Notes under the pieces: model-generated | Databases searched by the model: none | Told to the model about the DNA's origin: nothing | What the model saw: only the letters and a program-made list of their open reading frames with translations | Made by a program: the position numbers and the translations under genes | Source of the DNA: Candidatus Latescibacterota bacterium | GTDB lineage: Bacteria; Krumholzibacteriota; Krumholzibacteriia; Krumholzibacteriales; Krumholzibacteriaceae | Length of the DNA stretch: 33,244 nt | Assembly (NCBI GenBank): GCA_019038625.1 | Contig: JAHOYU010000147.1 | Coordinates: forward strand, 1-33,244 | Reading direction: 5' to 3' | Shown: one piece after another, positions 24,468 to 33,244 of the stretch | How positions within the stretch are numbered: the first letter of the stretch is position 1 | How the letters are laid out: the number at the start of each line of letters is the position of its first letter

Positions 24468-27400
24468 TGTGGGACTATCTTAAAGACAGGATCGCCGGAC
24501 TTCCTGCTTTCGAGGGCCTCGAAAAGAGACTCGAACAGGATTCGGGGAGGATCCCTGTAGCAGGACTGGCGGGGAGTTCGCAGGCGCTTGTCCTGTCGAC
24601 CCTTCTGCGCGGAAAACATGGGCCTGTGATAGTCATCACCACCGATCCGGTCAGCGCCAGGGACATGGAATGGGAGCTTTCTTCGTTCGGTGTCGAGAAG
24701 GTCGTAGCCTATCCGGAAGATGAGATCCTGCCGTACGATTATCACGATCCCGACCGGAACCTTACAGGGATGCAGATGACGGCGCTGGAATCTGTCCTGG
24801 ACGGCAGTTGCGAGGTCCTTGTCTGTACGATGCGCTCCCTTTTGAAAAAGATCTTCGCGCCCAGGCTGTTCAGGTCACTTGTCTTCGAAGTCGAACAGGA
24901 CCGGGAATATGATATTTATGAACTGGCGGACAGGCTGGTCCAGCTCGGGTACGAACGTCACGAGATCGTGGAGGCGAAAGGTCATTTTGCGATACGCGGA
25001 GCGATCCTGGATATCTTCGAGGTTGGATCGCCCGATCCCGTCAGGATCGAGTTCGATGGCGACAGCGCCTTCTCGCTCAGAGATTTCGATGTCGAGACCC
25101 AGCGCTCGACCGACCCGCGGTCCTCGGTAAGGATAAGGCCCTTTCATCATATTGCCCCCGATGCCGAGGGGCTTGCCAAGCTGAGAGATTTTCTTGCCGG
25201 CATCCCGGAAGAGTTCGACCGTGAAGAGAGAGCAAGGATGATGGTGGTCGCCGAAAGACTTGAAAGCGGCCTGCATTTCTACGGGATGGAACATTACGCG
25301 GCGGTCGTACACGACGTCGTGCCGATATTCGAATATTTTCGACAGGCGCCGATGATCGTCACCTGCTGTGACGAAGATATCAGAAGAGGCCTGGAGGAAT
25401 TCAGGGAAGAGATAAAGGTGCGGTACGAAAGCTCCAGGGAAAAGGAGCATTATTATCCCGAGCCCGACAGGGTCTACCTGTCGGAGAGCGGTCTCGAAGA
25501 TGCGATGTCCGGATTTAAGAGAATAGAGATGGTGAAGGTACCTGTGTCTGGCGCGGTGAGGTTCTTCTCGGCCTCGACAGGAGATTTCAGGAGGAATTTC
25601 AAGGGGCTCGAAAGCCGGATAAGGAAAGAAACGGAAAATGGGATGCAGGTCTTTCTGTTCTGTTCAAGCAAGGTACAGAAGGACAGGGCGGAGGACGTTT
25701 TCGAGGAAGTCTCCCTGGAAATGGATTTTCCGGAAGGGTTCATCTCCGGGGGGTTCAGATGGGAGGACGCGGGAGTGCTGTTTCTGAGCGAAGACGAGGT
25801 GTTCGGCAGGTTCCACCGGCCGTATCATTCTCCCCTGTCGAGAAACAGATCTCTCTCATACGATCCGGCTCATTTCCAGCCAGGCGATTTCGTGGTGCAC
25901 ATCAGCCATGGGATAGGCCGGTACATGGGCATGAGGATGCTCGAAGTCGAAGGCGGAAAGACCGAGTGTCTCGATATGAGGTATGAAGGGGACGATCGCC
26001 TGTTCATCCCTGTTAGCAAACTCAGGATGGTTGAGAAATATATGGCTGCCGACGGTGTGGCGCCGAAACTGGCAGCACTCGGGAGCAAGGCGTGGAAGAG
26101 GGCAAAAGAAAAAGCCAAAAAAAGTGCCAGCCTCATCGCTGGCGACCTGCTCGAGATATATGCCGCGAGACAGGTGGCGAAAGGTTTCGCGTGTGGTCCC
26201 GACAAGCCCTGGCAGAATGAGATGGAAGCTTCCTTTCCCTGGGAGGAGACACCACATCAGCTCCAGGCTACATCCGAGGTGAAGAATGACCTCGAGGCTA
26301 TCAAGCCGATGGACAGGCTGCTTTGCGGAGATGTCGGGTTCGGCAAGACCGAGGTGGCGATCAGGGCGGTATTCAAGGTGATTATGGAGGGTAAGCAGGC
26401 AGCCTTTCTTGTGCCGACTACAGTGCTGGCCCTGCAGCACCTCTCAACGCTGAAAGAGAGGCTCGCGGGGTTTCCCGTGCGGGTGGAGATGCTCAGCCGG
26501 TTTGTCTCCACCTCGAAACAGAAGGAACTTGCAGTAGAGCTTGGAGAGGGAAAGATAGATATCGTTATCGGTACACACAGACTGCTTTCAAAAGACATCT
26601 CTTTCGCGAACCTCGGGCTTGTGGTCGTGGACGAGGAGCACAGATTCGGCGTGAAACACAAAGAGAGATTCAAGAAGATGAAGAAGAGTGTGGACGTATT
26701 GAGCATGACGGCTACACCGATTCCGCGGACTCTTTCGATGGCTCTTTCAGGGATCAGAGATATCTCGGTGATAGATACCCCTCCGCGTAACAGGCTTCCC
26801 ATTCAGACGGAGATCCTTCCCTTCGACGACGAGAAGATCAGGGAGGCTGTGATGAGGGAGATAAACAGGGGGGGGCAGGTCTTTTTCGTGCATAACAGGG
26901 TGCAGTCGATCCAGGTGATGGAGGGGTATCTGAGGAGACTTCTGCCGGAGAAGGTGAAGATCGCCCACGCTCACGGGCAGATGAAGGAGAAGGAACTCGA
27001 GAAGATCATGATCGATTTCCTCGAGAGGAAATTCGACCTGCTTCTTTGCACGATGATCATTGAGGCGGGGCTCGATTTTCCCAACGTGAATACAATAATA
27101 ATAAACAGGTCGGACCGTTTCGGTCTGGCACAGCTCTACCAGCTGAGAGGAAGGGTCGGAAGGTCTGACAGGAAGGCCTACGCATTCATGCTCATACCGA
27201 AAGGAAGGACCCTGACAGCGACAGCGATCAGGAGGCTTCAGGCAATAAGCGAGTTCGACTATCTCGGGGCCGGGTACAGGATCGCCATGAGGGACCTGGA
27301 GATAAGGGGGGCTGGAAACCTGCTGGGGCATCAGCAGTCGGGGCAGATAAATGCCGTAGGACTGGATCTGTATTCGAGGATGATAAGGGAGGAGGTCTCT

Positions 27401-27949
27401 CGCATCAAGGGAGAGCCGGTCGAAGAGGAGAGGGAGATGAAGATCGCAGTTCCTCTAGCCGCGTACCTGCCGTCAGGGTATATCACCGATTCCGAAGAGA
27501 GGATGGAACTCTACAGGAAACTGTCAAGAGTAAGGGAGAGGGAGGAGGCCGAAGTGGTCGGCGAGGAACTCGTCGACAGGTTCGGCAGTATGCCCGAGGT
27601 AGCGGGGAACATGCTCAAGATCGTCGAATGGAGGGCCAGGGCGATGAAGGCAGGCCTCGAGGCAGTGGATGTGACCCCCCGGGGGATACTGAGGGTCCAT
27701 TTCTCTCCCGGAAATATTCCGGGGAGAAAACCGATCGCGGAGATTGCCGGGTTGTTCGAGGGAAGGCTCACCTTCCATACGGAAAACGGTTTTTCGATGT
27801 CGGTCAGGCCGGATGGGGAGAGGCCCGATCCGGGCCGGGAAGTTGCTGATGTGCCTGTCGGGGAGGCAACCGGAACGGGCTGGCAGGATATGCTGTCGCT
27901 CCTGGACCTTGAAAGTTTGTTGAATTTGTTGGAAAATTATGTTAATTAA
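24467..27949 (+). CDS. mfd: Transcription-repair coupling factor Mfd
   Basis: Mfd is a DNA translocase that removes RNA polymerase stalled at DNA lesions and recruits UvrA. At 1160 residues it has the family length. Visible parts: the UvrB-like N-terminal module, the RNA-polymerase-interacting (CarD-like) domain from about residue 471 (QPGDFVVHISHGIGRYMG), and the RecG-like helicase domain with GDVGFGKTE (about 622), DEEHRFGVKH (about 720) and SMTATPIPRTL. The translocation (TRG) region GLAQLYQLRGRVGRS and a C-terminal D7 domain follow. I chose the ATG at 24467, overlapping the previous stop by one base (TGATG); a GTG three bases upstream is possible. A GAAGGG element precedes it. Confidence 0.96.
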   Translation: MWDYLKDRIAGLPAFEGLEKRLEQDSGRIPVAGLAGSSQALVLSTLLRGKHGPVIVITTDPVSARDMEWELSSFGVEKVVAYPEDEILPYDYHDPDRNLTGMQMTALESVLDGSCEVLVCTMRSLLKKIFAPRLFRSLVFEVEQDREYDIYELADRLVQLGYERHEIVEAKGHFAIRGAILDIFEVGSPDPVRIEFDGDSAFSLRDFDVETQRSTDPRSSVRIRPFHHIAPDAEGLAKLRDFLAGIPEEFDREERARMMVVAERLESGLHFYGMEHYAAVVHDVVPIFEYFRQAPMIVTCCDEDIRRGLEEFREEIKVRYESSREKEHYYPEPDRVYLSESGLEDAMSGFKRIEMVKVPVSGAVRFFSASTGDFRRNFKGLESRIRKETENGMQVFLFCSSKVQKDRAEDVFEEVSLEMDFPEGFISGGFRWEDAGVLFLSEDEVFGRFHRPYHSPLSRNRSLSYDPAHFQPGDFVVHISHGIGRYMGMRMLEVEGGKTECLDMRYEGDDRLFIPVSKLRMVEKYMAADGVAPKLAALGSKAWKRAKEKAKKSASLIAGDLLEIYAARQVAKGFACGPDKPWQNEMEASFPWEETPHQLQATSEVKNDLEAIKPMDRLLCGDVGFGKTEVAIRAVFKVIMEGKQAAFLVPTTVLALQHLSTLKERLAGFPVRVEMLSRFVSTSKQKELAVELGEGKIDIVIGTHRLLSKDISFANLGLVVVDEEHRFGVKHKERFKKMKKSVDVLSMTATPIPRTLSMALSGIRDISVIDTPPRNRLPIQTEILPFDDEKIREAVMREINRGGQVFFVHNRVQSIQVMEGYLRRLLPEKVKIAHAHGQMKEKELEKIMIDFLERKFDLLLCTMIIEAGLDFPNVNTIIINRSDRFGLAQLYQLRGRVGRSDRKAYAFMLIPKGRTLTATAIRRLQAISEFDYLGAGYRIAMRDLEIRGAGNLLGHQQSGQINAVGLDLYSRMIREEVSRIKGEPVEEEREMKIAVPLAAYLPSGYITDSEERMELYRKLSRVREREEAEVVGEELVDRFGSMPEVAGNMLKIVEWRARAMKAGLEAVDVTPRGILRVHFSPGNIPGRKPIAEIAGLFEGRLTFHTENGFSMSVRPDGERPDPGREVADVPVGEATGTGWQDMLSLLDLESLLNLLENYVN

Positions 27950-28069
27950 AGTAGTTAAGACAGAATGGGAAGGTAGCCCGTACGTAGACCCCGGTGAAAG
28001 AGTCGGGATGACGTGCCAGCGGCCTTTCGTGTGTGGCAGATCCAGCGGATCTATTTGAGAGGAGAGAAC

Positions 28070-29767
28070 ATGAAAAAGACTGTAATCATCATTGTCGCCA
28101 TGGCTTTGGCGCTCGCGGCGGGCTGTTCGAAGACCGACCGCAAAGACCTGATCGTTGCCGAGATCGATACGAAGACTATTACCCTGGCGGATTTTGAGAC
28201 GACGGCGGAAACGCTGGAAAACAAATATCTGCCGGAAACCGCCGACATGGAGGGAAAGAAGGAACTCCTGCATCACATGATCAACAAGGAAGTCATGGCG
28301 CTCAAGGCCACCTCCCTCGGGTATGAGAGAGACGAGGATTTCAAAAAGTTCTGGGACCAGTTCAAGGGCCCGTTTCTCGTGACGGCTCTATGGAACGAGG
28401 AGATAACGAAGAAGGTCGAAGTCTCAGAAGAAGAGATAGATTATTATTTCGAGCAGATGCAGTACGAATATACTCTGAGCCAGATCATCCTCGCCAATGA
28501 AGAGGAAGCTTATGAGTTGAGGGAAATGATAATCGAGGGCGAGGATTTCGGAGAGATGGCGAAAAAGTACTCGCTTGGCAAGGGTGCGGAGAACGGGGGC
28601 CATGTCGGCAGCTCTCCCGTAGGCAAGATACATTGGTGGGTGGAGGAAGTCCTTTTCGAAACGAAGGAAGGCGAAGTCTCTTCTCCGGTCAAGACAGATA
28701 CAGGATGGGCCCTTCTGAAAGTCCACCGCAAGAGAAAGATCATTCCCGATCTCGACAGGGATTACGCGATGAAGCGGGTCAGGGGTATTAAGGAATACAA
28801 GGGCCGTAACGATCTGAAGACCAGGATCGAAACTGATATCCACCTGCAGGTATTCACAGACGCTGTAAATATTGTTTTCGACGCCCTCCCGGAAGATGTC
28901 CCGTTTGAGGAGATAGTCAATTACAGGGTGACGAGGAACAATGCTCCCAAGCTCGAGGTGATGTCGCAGTATATCGACATGCTGCTCATCCAGCACGACG
29001 ACGGTAGTTACACCATTGGAGATTTCATCGAACTGTATGACCGCGCTTCACTGGTAGAGAGGCCGAGGCGCCAGTATGGTCGCGAAAGTATCGTTCAATT
29101 GCTCAAGAAGGTCATCTACGACAAGATCCTCCCCGTATACGCGGAGAATATAGCGAAGGTCCTCGAAGTACCCGAAGTGAAGAAGAACCTCGAGAACAGA
29201 AAAGAGCAGTTTCTGGTCTATAGACTCTATCAGGACCAGATCACGGACGAGGTCTCTGTGACCGATCGCCAGGTCAGGGAATATTACGACAACAACAAGG
29301 AATACCTGGCAACGAAGGAGCAGAGGGATTATCAGATATTGATCAACTCCGATCACGAAATAGCAAAACAGGCATCGGCATTGGCAAAGAACGGAGAGGA
29401 TTTCGACGCTCTGGTCAGGAGATTTTCGCAGGATCCTACGAAAAAAGAGAACATGGGGAGAACAGGTCTGATCTACTCTGGTAAATACATGGAATATGAC
29501 TCCCAGGCGTTCAGCCTTCCCAACGAGGGTGATGTCTCCGAGCCTTTCTCCTTTTCACGCGGATGGGCAGTCGTAAAGGTCATGGAGATCGTCCCCGGCA
29601 GGGTCCCGACCCTCCAGGAAGCTTCGGGCACCATCCGAAAAGAGCTGATGGAAACGAAGGGCGAAGAACTGCTCGCCGGGAAGATCAAAGGCTGGAGTGA
29701 GGATTATATTATCAAGATCAACGAGAAGAATCTCGCGAAGGCCAGGATGGAAAGGACCAGACTCTGA
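28070..29767 (+). CDS. Lipoprotein with two parvulin (PpiC) domains
   Basis: Parvulins catalyse cis-trans isomerisation of prolyl bonds or act as chaperones for exported proteins. From the ATG at 28070 (GAGAGGAGAG site upstream) the product is 565 residues. A signal peptide ends in the lipobox LAAGC (Cys19). There is a SurA-N-like helical region, a first parvulin repeat (about 133-223) and a second (about 417-510, FSQDPTKKENMGRTGLIYSG). Both repeats lack the conserved histidines: TLSQIIL and DYQILI replace SHIL, and GWALLKV and GWAVVKV replace GYHIIKV, so it may be a chaperone rather than an isomerase. The long middle (about 230-410) is unassigned. It begins 120 bp after mfd, with AGATCC-AGC-GGATCT just before the ribosome site, and is followed by another parvulin gene. 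Confidence 0.87.
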   Translation: MKKTVIIIVAMALALAAGCSKTDRKDLIVAEIDTKTITLADFETTAETLENKYLPETADMEGKKELLHHMINKEVMALKATSLGYERDEDFKKFWDQFKGPFLVTALWNEEITKKVEVSEEEIDYYFEQMQYEYTLSQIILANEEEAYELREMIIEGEDFGEMAKKYSLGKGAENGGHVGSSPVGKIHWWVEEVLFETKEGEVSSPVKTDTGWALLKVHRKRKIIPDLDRDYAMKRVRGIKEYKGRNDLKTRIETDIHLQVFTDAVNIVFDALPEDVPFEEIVNYRVTRNNAPKLEVMSQYIDMLLIQHDDGSYTIGDFIELYDRASLVERPRRQYGRESIVQLLKKVIYDKILPVYAENIAKVLEVPEVKKNLENRKEQFLVYRLYQDQITDEVSVTDRQVREYYDNNKEYLATKEQRDYQILINSDHEIAKQASALAKNGEDFDALVRRFSQDPTKKENMGRTGLIYSGKYMEYDSQAFSLPNEGDVSEPFSFSRGWAVVKVMEIVPGRVPTLQEASGTIRKELMETKGEELLAGKIKGWSEDYIIKINEKNLAKARMERTRL

Positions 29768-29787
29768 TAAAGGCTGGTATCCGACCA

Positions 29788-30702
29788 ATGATTTACAAGA
29801 CGGGAAGGGTCCTTTTCCTGATATTCCTCGTCGTATTCGCGCCGGGTTGCGGCGGAAGCGATGGCGAGGAAGCAGTCGAAACAGCGCCCGGGGCTGTCGT
29901 CAGAGTGGGCGAGAGGGTCCTTACGAAGGACCAGCTCGAGAACCTGCTGCCTGACGGTGATGGAGCATCCCTTTCCCGGGAAGAAAAAAACCTTTTCATC
30001 AGAAAATGGATAGAGATAGAGGTCCTGTACCGGGAGGCGCTTGCCCGCGGCCTCAACAACGATCCCCGGGTAAGCTCGATGATCAGGAGGCTCGAGAAGG
30101 AGTTCCTTGCGGACCACCTGGTCTTCCTCGAGTTGAGGGAGAGGATCAGCGTGTCGGAGGAGGAGGTCGAGGAGTATTTCAACCTCAGGAGCCGGGAATA
30201 TACATACGAATACAGAGTCAGCCATATTCTTGTCAATACGATCGAGGAAGCAGGGACAGTCAAGAAGCTGCTTGGGACAAAAAGCTTTGCCTGGGTGGCC
30301 AACCGCCATTCTGTCGATCCGGTTGCCAGGAGGGGTGGGGACCTCGGGTACCTGACAAAGGGAAATATGATCCCGGAATTCGAGAGCGTGGTCTTCGACA
30401 TGAAAGCTGGTGAAGTGAGCGATATCGTTCATTCAGATTTCGGGTACCACATCATCAAGCTGATAGGGACAAGGGAGGCGCAGGTGAAGGTCGCCCTGGA
30501 CGAGGTGCGCGGGAGGATCATCAGCACGCTGGTCATGGAAAAGAGAAGAAAAGCTTACAACGAGTTTTACGAATCGCTGATGCGTTCAGCGGACATCGAG
30601 TTTTTTGAATCAGAGTATTTATCGGACGAGGACACGACGGAACCGGCGGACAGCGCCGGGGTCCCTGGTGAACCCGTAAGGGAGGACAATGGTGATGGGT
30701 AA
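29788..30702 (+). CDS. Peptidyl-prolyl isomerase lipoprotein (single parvulin domain)
   Basis: A 304-residue lipoprotein with signal peptide and lipobox FAPGC (Cys21). A helical N-terminal region (about 38-130) precedes one parvulin domain (about 140-231). The catalytic-type residues are preserved: SHILV and GYHIIKL, as is the GGDLGYL segment, so unlike the upstream gene this one has the features of an active isomerase. The C-terminal tail is acidic. It starts 20 bp after the previous gene and overlaps the next by 14 bases, so the cluster is probably one transcription unit. Its client proteins are unknown; export and outer-membrane assembly is the inferred setting. Confidence 0.9.
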   Translation: MIYKTGRVLFLIFLVVFAPGCGGSDGEEAVETAPGAVVRVGERVLTKDQLENLLPDGDGASLSREEKNLFIRKWIEIEVLYREALARGLNNDPRVSSMIRRLEKEFLADHLVFLELRERISVSEEEVEEYFNLRSREYTYEYRVSHILVNTIEEAGTVKKLLGTKSFAWVANRHSVDPVARRGGDLGYLTKGNMIPEFESVVFDMKAGEVSDIVHSDFGYHIIKLIGTREAQVKVALDEVRGRIISTLVMEKRRKAYNEFYESLMRSADIEFFESEYLSDEDTTEPADSAGVPGEPVREDNGDG

Positions 30703-32038
30703 TAGATTCCGGCCGGTCGTGCCGGTCGTTTGTGCAACCTGGATGGTCTTTATGGCGATCGTTTTTACGCCCATGGACCATCTCTCGGCCCAGGAAGCCG
30801 TTCCAGCGGAAGACGCGGGAGAGATCATCGACAGGGTGATAGCCGTGGTAGAGGACAGGGCTCTGCTGCAGAGCGAGTTCGAGATGGAATACCGCCGACT
30901 CCTGATGCAGACAGGCGAAGAGAGCCTGTCCGCTGAAGAGGAAAAAACGAGAAGGCAGGAAGTGTTCGATATGTTGATAGGCAACCTGCTGATGGCGGTA
31001 CACGCCCAGAAGATCGGTGTGGAGGTCCGCGAGGAAGAGGTAAATGCCAGGGTGGATGGGGCGCTCGATGAGAACATCAGGAGGATGGGAGGGGTGGACG
31101 CCTTCAATCGCGAGCTGGAGAAGGCCGGCATGACCCTGAAGCAGTTGAAAGATACATGGAGAGAGAACGCAAGGGCGAACATGCTGGTCGATGAGGTCCG
31201 CTACAGGGAAGTATATCGCAAGATAAAGGTCACCGAGGAAGAGATCAGGGAATATTATCAGTTGCATATCGACGAACTGCCGAAGCGGCCACCGACAGTC
31301 GAACTGGCCCAGATACTGATAATGATGAGGTTGAACGAGGCTGATGAGCTGAAAGCCATGGAGAAGATCTCCGCCGTTGAGGAGATCCTTGCGACCGGTG
31401 CCGATTTTGCCGAAACAGCCAAAGAATATTCGGAGGGGCCAAGCGCCAAATACGGGGGGAGCCTCGGGTACATGAAGATGGAGGATTTCGACAATCCCGC
31501 ATTTCAGGCAGCAGTGAAAAAGCTGATAGTCGGCGATGTCAGCGGCCCCGTACTAACTCAGTACGGATATCACATTATAAAGCTTGAGGAAGTGGCCGGA
31601 GACGAGGTCCTGCTGAGGCACATACTGATAAAGGCAGAAAAAGACATAGATGCTACCAGGGCATTCACTGAGGATATCAGGGACAGGATCATCGCCGGCG
31701 CCGATTTCGGCGAGATGGCGGCGCAGTTCTCCGAGGACCCCGAAACGAAAGACGGGGGGGGGAAGGTCGGGGATATCCCGGTGCCGAACCTCCCGGAATT
31801 TTTTACCAGCGCCCTGAGAGGTGTGGCGGATGGGGAGATCGCCCCGTTGATAGAGGATCCACGTGCATTCAGGATCATAAAGATGCTCGGGCGCGACGAG
31901 GGAAGGCCATACTCACTCGAGGAGGCCCGCAACGGCGTCAGGGAACTTATCGAGAGGGAACGGGCGTCAGAGAAAAGCATAGACTACATCGACAAGCTTA
32001 AGAAGATATATTATGTCGATGTGAAGATCGAGGTGTGA
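30689..32038 (+). CDS. surA: SurA-type periplasmic chaperone/isomerase, two parvulin domains
   Basis: SurA escorts outer-membrane proteins across the periplasm. The 449-residue product has a signal peptide (about 1-34), the SurA N-terminal domain (about 48-195, with IIDRVIAVVEDRALLQSEFE), and two parvulin domains (about 203-300 and 308-404). Domain 1 has AQIL in place of SHIL but keeps GYHIIKL; domain 2 keeps RHILI but has RAFRIIKM. So each is partly degenerate. GGAGG (30681-30685) is only three bases from the ATG at 30689, so the ATG at 30695 (nine bases) may be the true start. Order surA, small S4 gene, pdxA recalls E. coli surA-pdxA. A 9-G tract (31754-31762) lies in domain 2. The symbol is given by domain order and context. 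Confidence 0.88.
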   Translation: MVMGNRFRPVVPVVCATWMVFMAIVFTPMDHLSAQEAVPAEDAGEIIDRVIAVVEDRALLQSEFEMEYRRLLMQTGEESLSAEEEKTRRQEVFDMLIGNLLMAVHAQKIGVEVREEEVNARVDGALDENIRRMGGVDAFNRELEKAGMTLKQLKDTWRENARANMLVDEVRYREVYRKIKVTEEEIREYYQLHIDELPKRPPTVELAQILIMMRLNEADELKAMEKISAVEEILATGADFAETAKEYSEGPSAKYGGSLGYMKMEDFDNPAFQAAVKKLIVGDVSGPVLTQYGYHIIKLEEVAGDEVLLRHILIKAEKDIDATRAFTEDIRDRIIAGADFGEMAAQFSEDPETKDGGGKVGDIPVPNLPEFFTSALRGVADGEIAPLIEDPRAFRIIKMLGRDEGRPYSLEEARNGVRELIERERASEKSIDYIDKLKKIYYVDVKIEV

Positions 32039-32322
32039 TGAGAATAGATATCCTCCTCAAGAACCTCTGTCTGACAAAGACTCGGGGGATGGCGAGGAAG
32101 GGTTGCGATACGGGCAGCGTGAAGCTTAATGGCGGAGAGGTGAAGGCCTCAAAAGAAGTCCATGAGTCCGATCTGATCGAGATCAGGTATCCGGACAAGG
32201 TGCTTGTTTTGAGGGTCACGCAGCTTCCTTCCGGGCAGGTCTCGAAAAAAGACCGTGGCGACTATTTCGAGACGGTCCGGGAAATGCCGCTTCACAGAGA
32301 CAGTGGAGGATGGAATGTCTGA
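32038..32322 (+). CDS. Small S4-domain RNA-binding protein (RqcP/Hsp15-like)
   Basis: The 94-residue product is an S4 domain (about 1-58, RIDILLKNLCLTKTRGMARKG and VKLNGGEVKASKEVHESD) plus a short tail with VTQLPSGQVSKKDRGDYFETVRE. Length and motifs match small proteins such as B. subtilis RqcP (YabO), which work on stalled 50S ribosomes, and the shared N-terminal part of Hsp15. Which of these is orthologous cannot be decided from sequence alone. The ATG at 32038 overlaps the surA stop by one base; it overlaps the pdxA start by eight bases. The tight overlaps indicate a coupled operon. Confidence 0.85.
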   Translation: MRIDILLKNLCLTKTRGMARKGCDTGSVKLNGGEVKASKEVHESDLIEIRYPDKVLVLRVTQLPSGQVSKKDRGDYFETVREMPLHRDSGGWNV

Positions 32323-33244
32323 GACCGATATCAGGATAGCGTTGACTATAGGTGACCCCGCCGGAATAGGGCCGGAACTGGCTGCGGCTGTCCTTGAGAA
32401 AGGAACGCCGGGCATGGAGAACCTGCTTCTGATCGGGTCGGGCAGGGCGCTTCGGCAGGCGATGAAGGCCGAAAGCGCGAGCCGGATCGAGTTCTACCCC
32501 GCGGACAAACTCGAGGGCGGATGGATGCCTCCATCTCTTCCCGCGGTGATAGATGTCGCTGGCGATATAGAGGTTCCCGCCGGCGGGCCCAGCGTGGAGA
32601 GTGGAAGTGTGGCGGGGCGTGCTGTCGAACTCGCCGCAAGGCTCGCCAGGGAAGGAAGTATCGACGGGATAGTCACAGGCCCGGTCTCGAAGGAGGCGCT
32701 GAGGCTGGCGGGCTATCCATGGAACGGCCATACCTCGATGCTTGCCGAGCTGCTCGATGCTCCTGACTGTCAGATGGTGATGGTCTCAGGAGAGTTGAGA
32801 ATAGTCATATTGACCAGAGACATCCCGCTGAAAGATGTGCCGGGAGAGGTGACGAGGAAGAAGATCGAGACAGGGGTGCGGGTGATGGCCGAAGCTCTGG
32901 GGGAGCTCTGGGGCAAGGAGGATCCTGTCATAATAGTCGCATCGCTGAACCCGCATGGGGGAGATGGTGGAGTGACGGGCACGGAGGAGATCGAGACGGT
33001 GATCCCGGCAATAGAGGGCATTCGCCGGAAGGGCCTGGATGTCAGGGGCCCTGTGCCCGCCGACACGCTTTTCCATGAATGGGAGAAGAGAGGCGCTGAT
33101 GCATTCATCGCCCTGTACCACGATCAGGGGATGATCCCTTTCAAGATCGGTGGCTTCGAGGAGGGCGTGAATATGACAGTGGGGCTTCCGGTAGTGCGGA
33201 CCTCGGTCTGTCATGGGACGGCGTACGATATTGCCGGAAGGGGG
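32315..33244 (+). CDS. pdxA: 4-hydroxythreonine-4-phosphate dehydrogenase PdxA (partial, 3' end cut)
   Basis: PdxA oxidises 4-phosphohydroxy-L-threonine in the deoxyxylulose-dependent pathway of pyridoxal phosphate synthesis. The frame is open from the ATG at 32315 to the window end (310 codons; the family has about 330), so only the last residues are missing. Motifs: LTIGDPAGIGPEL (10-22), GHTSML (His139), LNPHGGDGG, ADTLFHE (His254) and YHDQGMIPFK (His269), giving the three metal-binding histidines, and RTSVCHGTAYDIAG, typically RTSVDHGTA in homologues. GTGGAGGA lies upstream of the ATG. Related enzymes acting on other hydroxy acids exist, but motifs and the surA neighbourhood favour PdxA. 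Confidence 0.93.
   Translation, partial: MSETDIRIALTIGDPAGIGPELAAAVLEKGTPGMENLLLIGSGRALRQAMKAESASRIEFYPADKLEGGWMPPSLPAVIDVAGDIEVPAGGPSVESGSVAGRAVELAARLAREGSIDGIVTGPVSKEALRLAGYPWNGHTSMLAELLDAPDCQMVMVSGELRIVILTRDIPLKDVPGEVTRKKIETGVRVMAEALGELWGKEDPVIIVASLNPHGGDGGVTGTEEIETVIPAIEGIRRKGLDVRGPVPADTLFHEWEKRGADAFIALYHDQGMIPFKIGGFEEGVNMTVGLPVVRTSVCHGTAYDIAGRG

Noticed and set aside
28038-28052. AGATCC-AGC-GGATCT hairpin ahead of the first parvulin gene, considered as an attenuator
   Set aside because: Short stem with three-base loop and no alternative structure or T-run was evident.
1-33244. Looked for tRNA or rRNA genes, CRISPR arrays, insertion sequences and prophage genes
   Set aside because: None was recognised; repeats seen are short and local, and all large frames match chromosomal families.

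Overview
The window is the replication-origin neighbourhood of a bacterial chromosome followed by an envelope-biogenesis and protein-quality-control region. The organism is most likely an uncultivated Gram-negative member of the FCB superphylum; Krumholzibacteriota-, Eisenbacteria-, Zixibacteria- or Latescibacterota-like lineages would fit. Evidence: a secreted protease ends in a FlgD/T9SS-type C-terminal domain (NYPNPFNPSTTIRF) and carries a GDGNG...DPGE segment; there are several lipobox lipoproteins and a SurA homologue, implying an outer membrane; YidC has Lys in place of the groove Arg, which I recall as common in Bacteroidota-type sequences. The phylum is inference; no rRNA is present.

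Region 1 (1-2152): dnaA on the minus strand, flanked on both sides by DnaA boxes. The 0.5-kb gap between dnaA and rpmH holds a perfect palindromic double box, a consensus box and an AT-rich stretch, so it is the best oriC candidate. A strong promoter fires into rpmH.

Region 2 (2153-9609): the classic origin block rpmH-rnpA-yidD-yidC-jag-mnmE-mnmG-rsmG, all on the plus strand and tightly packed.

Region 3 (9610-14180): two parS sites, a good promoter, a beta-helix lipoprotein gene, parA, parB, a membrane-anchored M23 (LytM) peptidase and a bactofilin, ending at a bidirectional terminator. It looks like one transcription unit joining chromosome segregation to cell-wall remodelling and cytoskeleton.

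Region 4 (14181-20483): a minus-strand Hsp20 gene, a 433-bp divergent intergenic region with short repeats, a very large secreted S8 protease with a beta-propeller and C-terminal sorting-like domain, and an S9 peptidase lipoprotein.

Region 5 (20484-24467): MoxR ATPase, DUF58 protein and a BatA/VWA membrane protein, a compact MoxR-VWA module.

Region 6 (24467-33244): mfd, overlapping the previous gene by one base, then three parvulin-family genes (two lipoproteins and a SurA homologue), a small S4-domain RNA-binding protein and pdxA, which is cut by the window end. surA-pdxA proximity recalls the enterobacterial arrangement. No tRNA, rRNA, CRISPR array or insertion sequence was recognised. Everything looks chromosomal and ancestral; the most interesting parts are the par/bactofilin operon, the origin architecture and the degenerate parvulin cluster.
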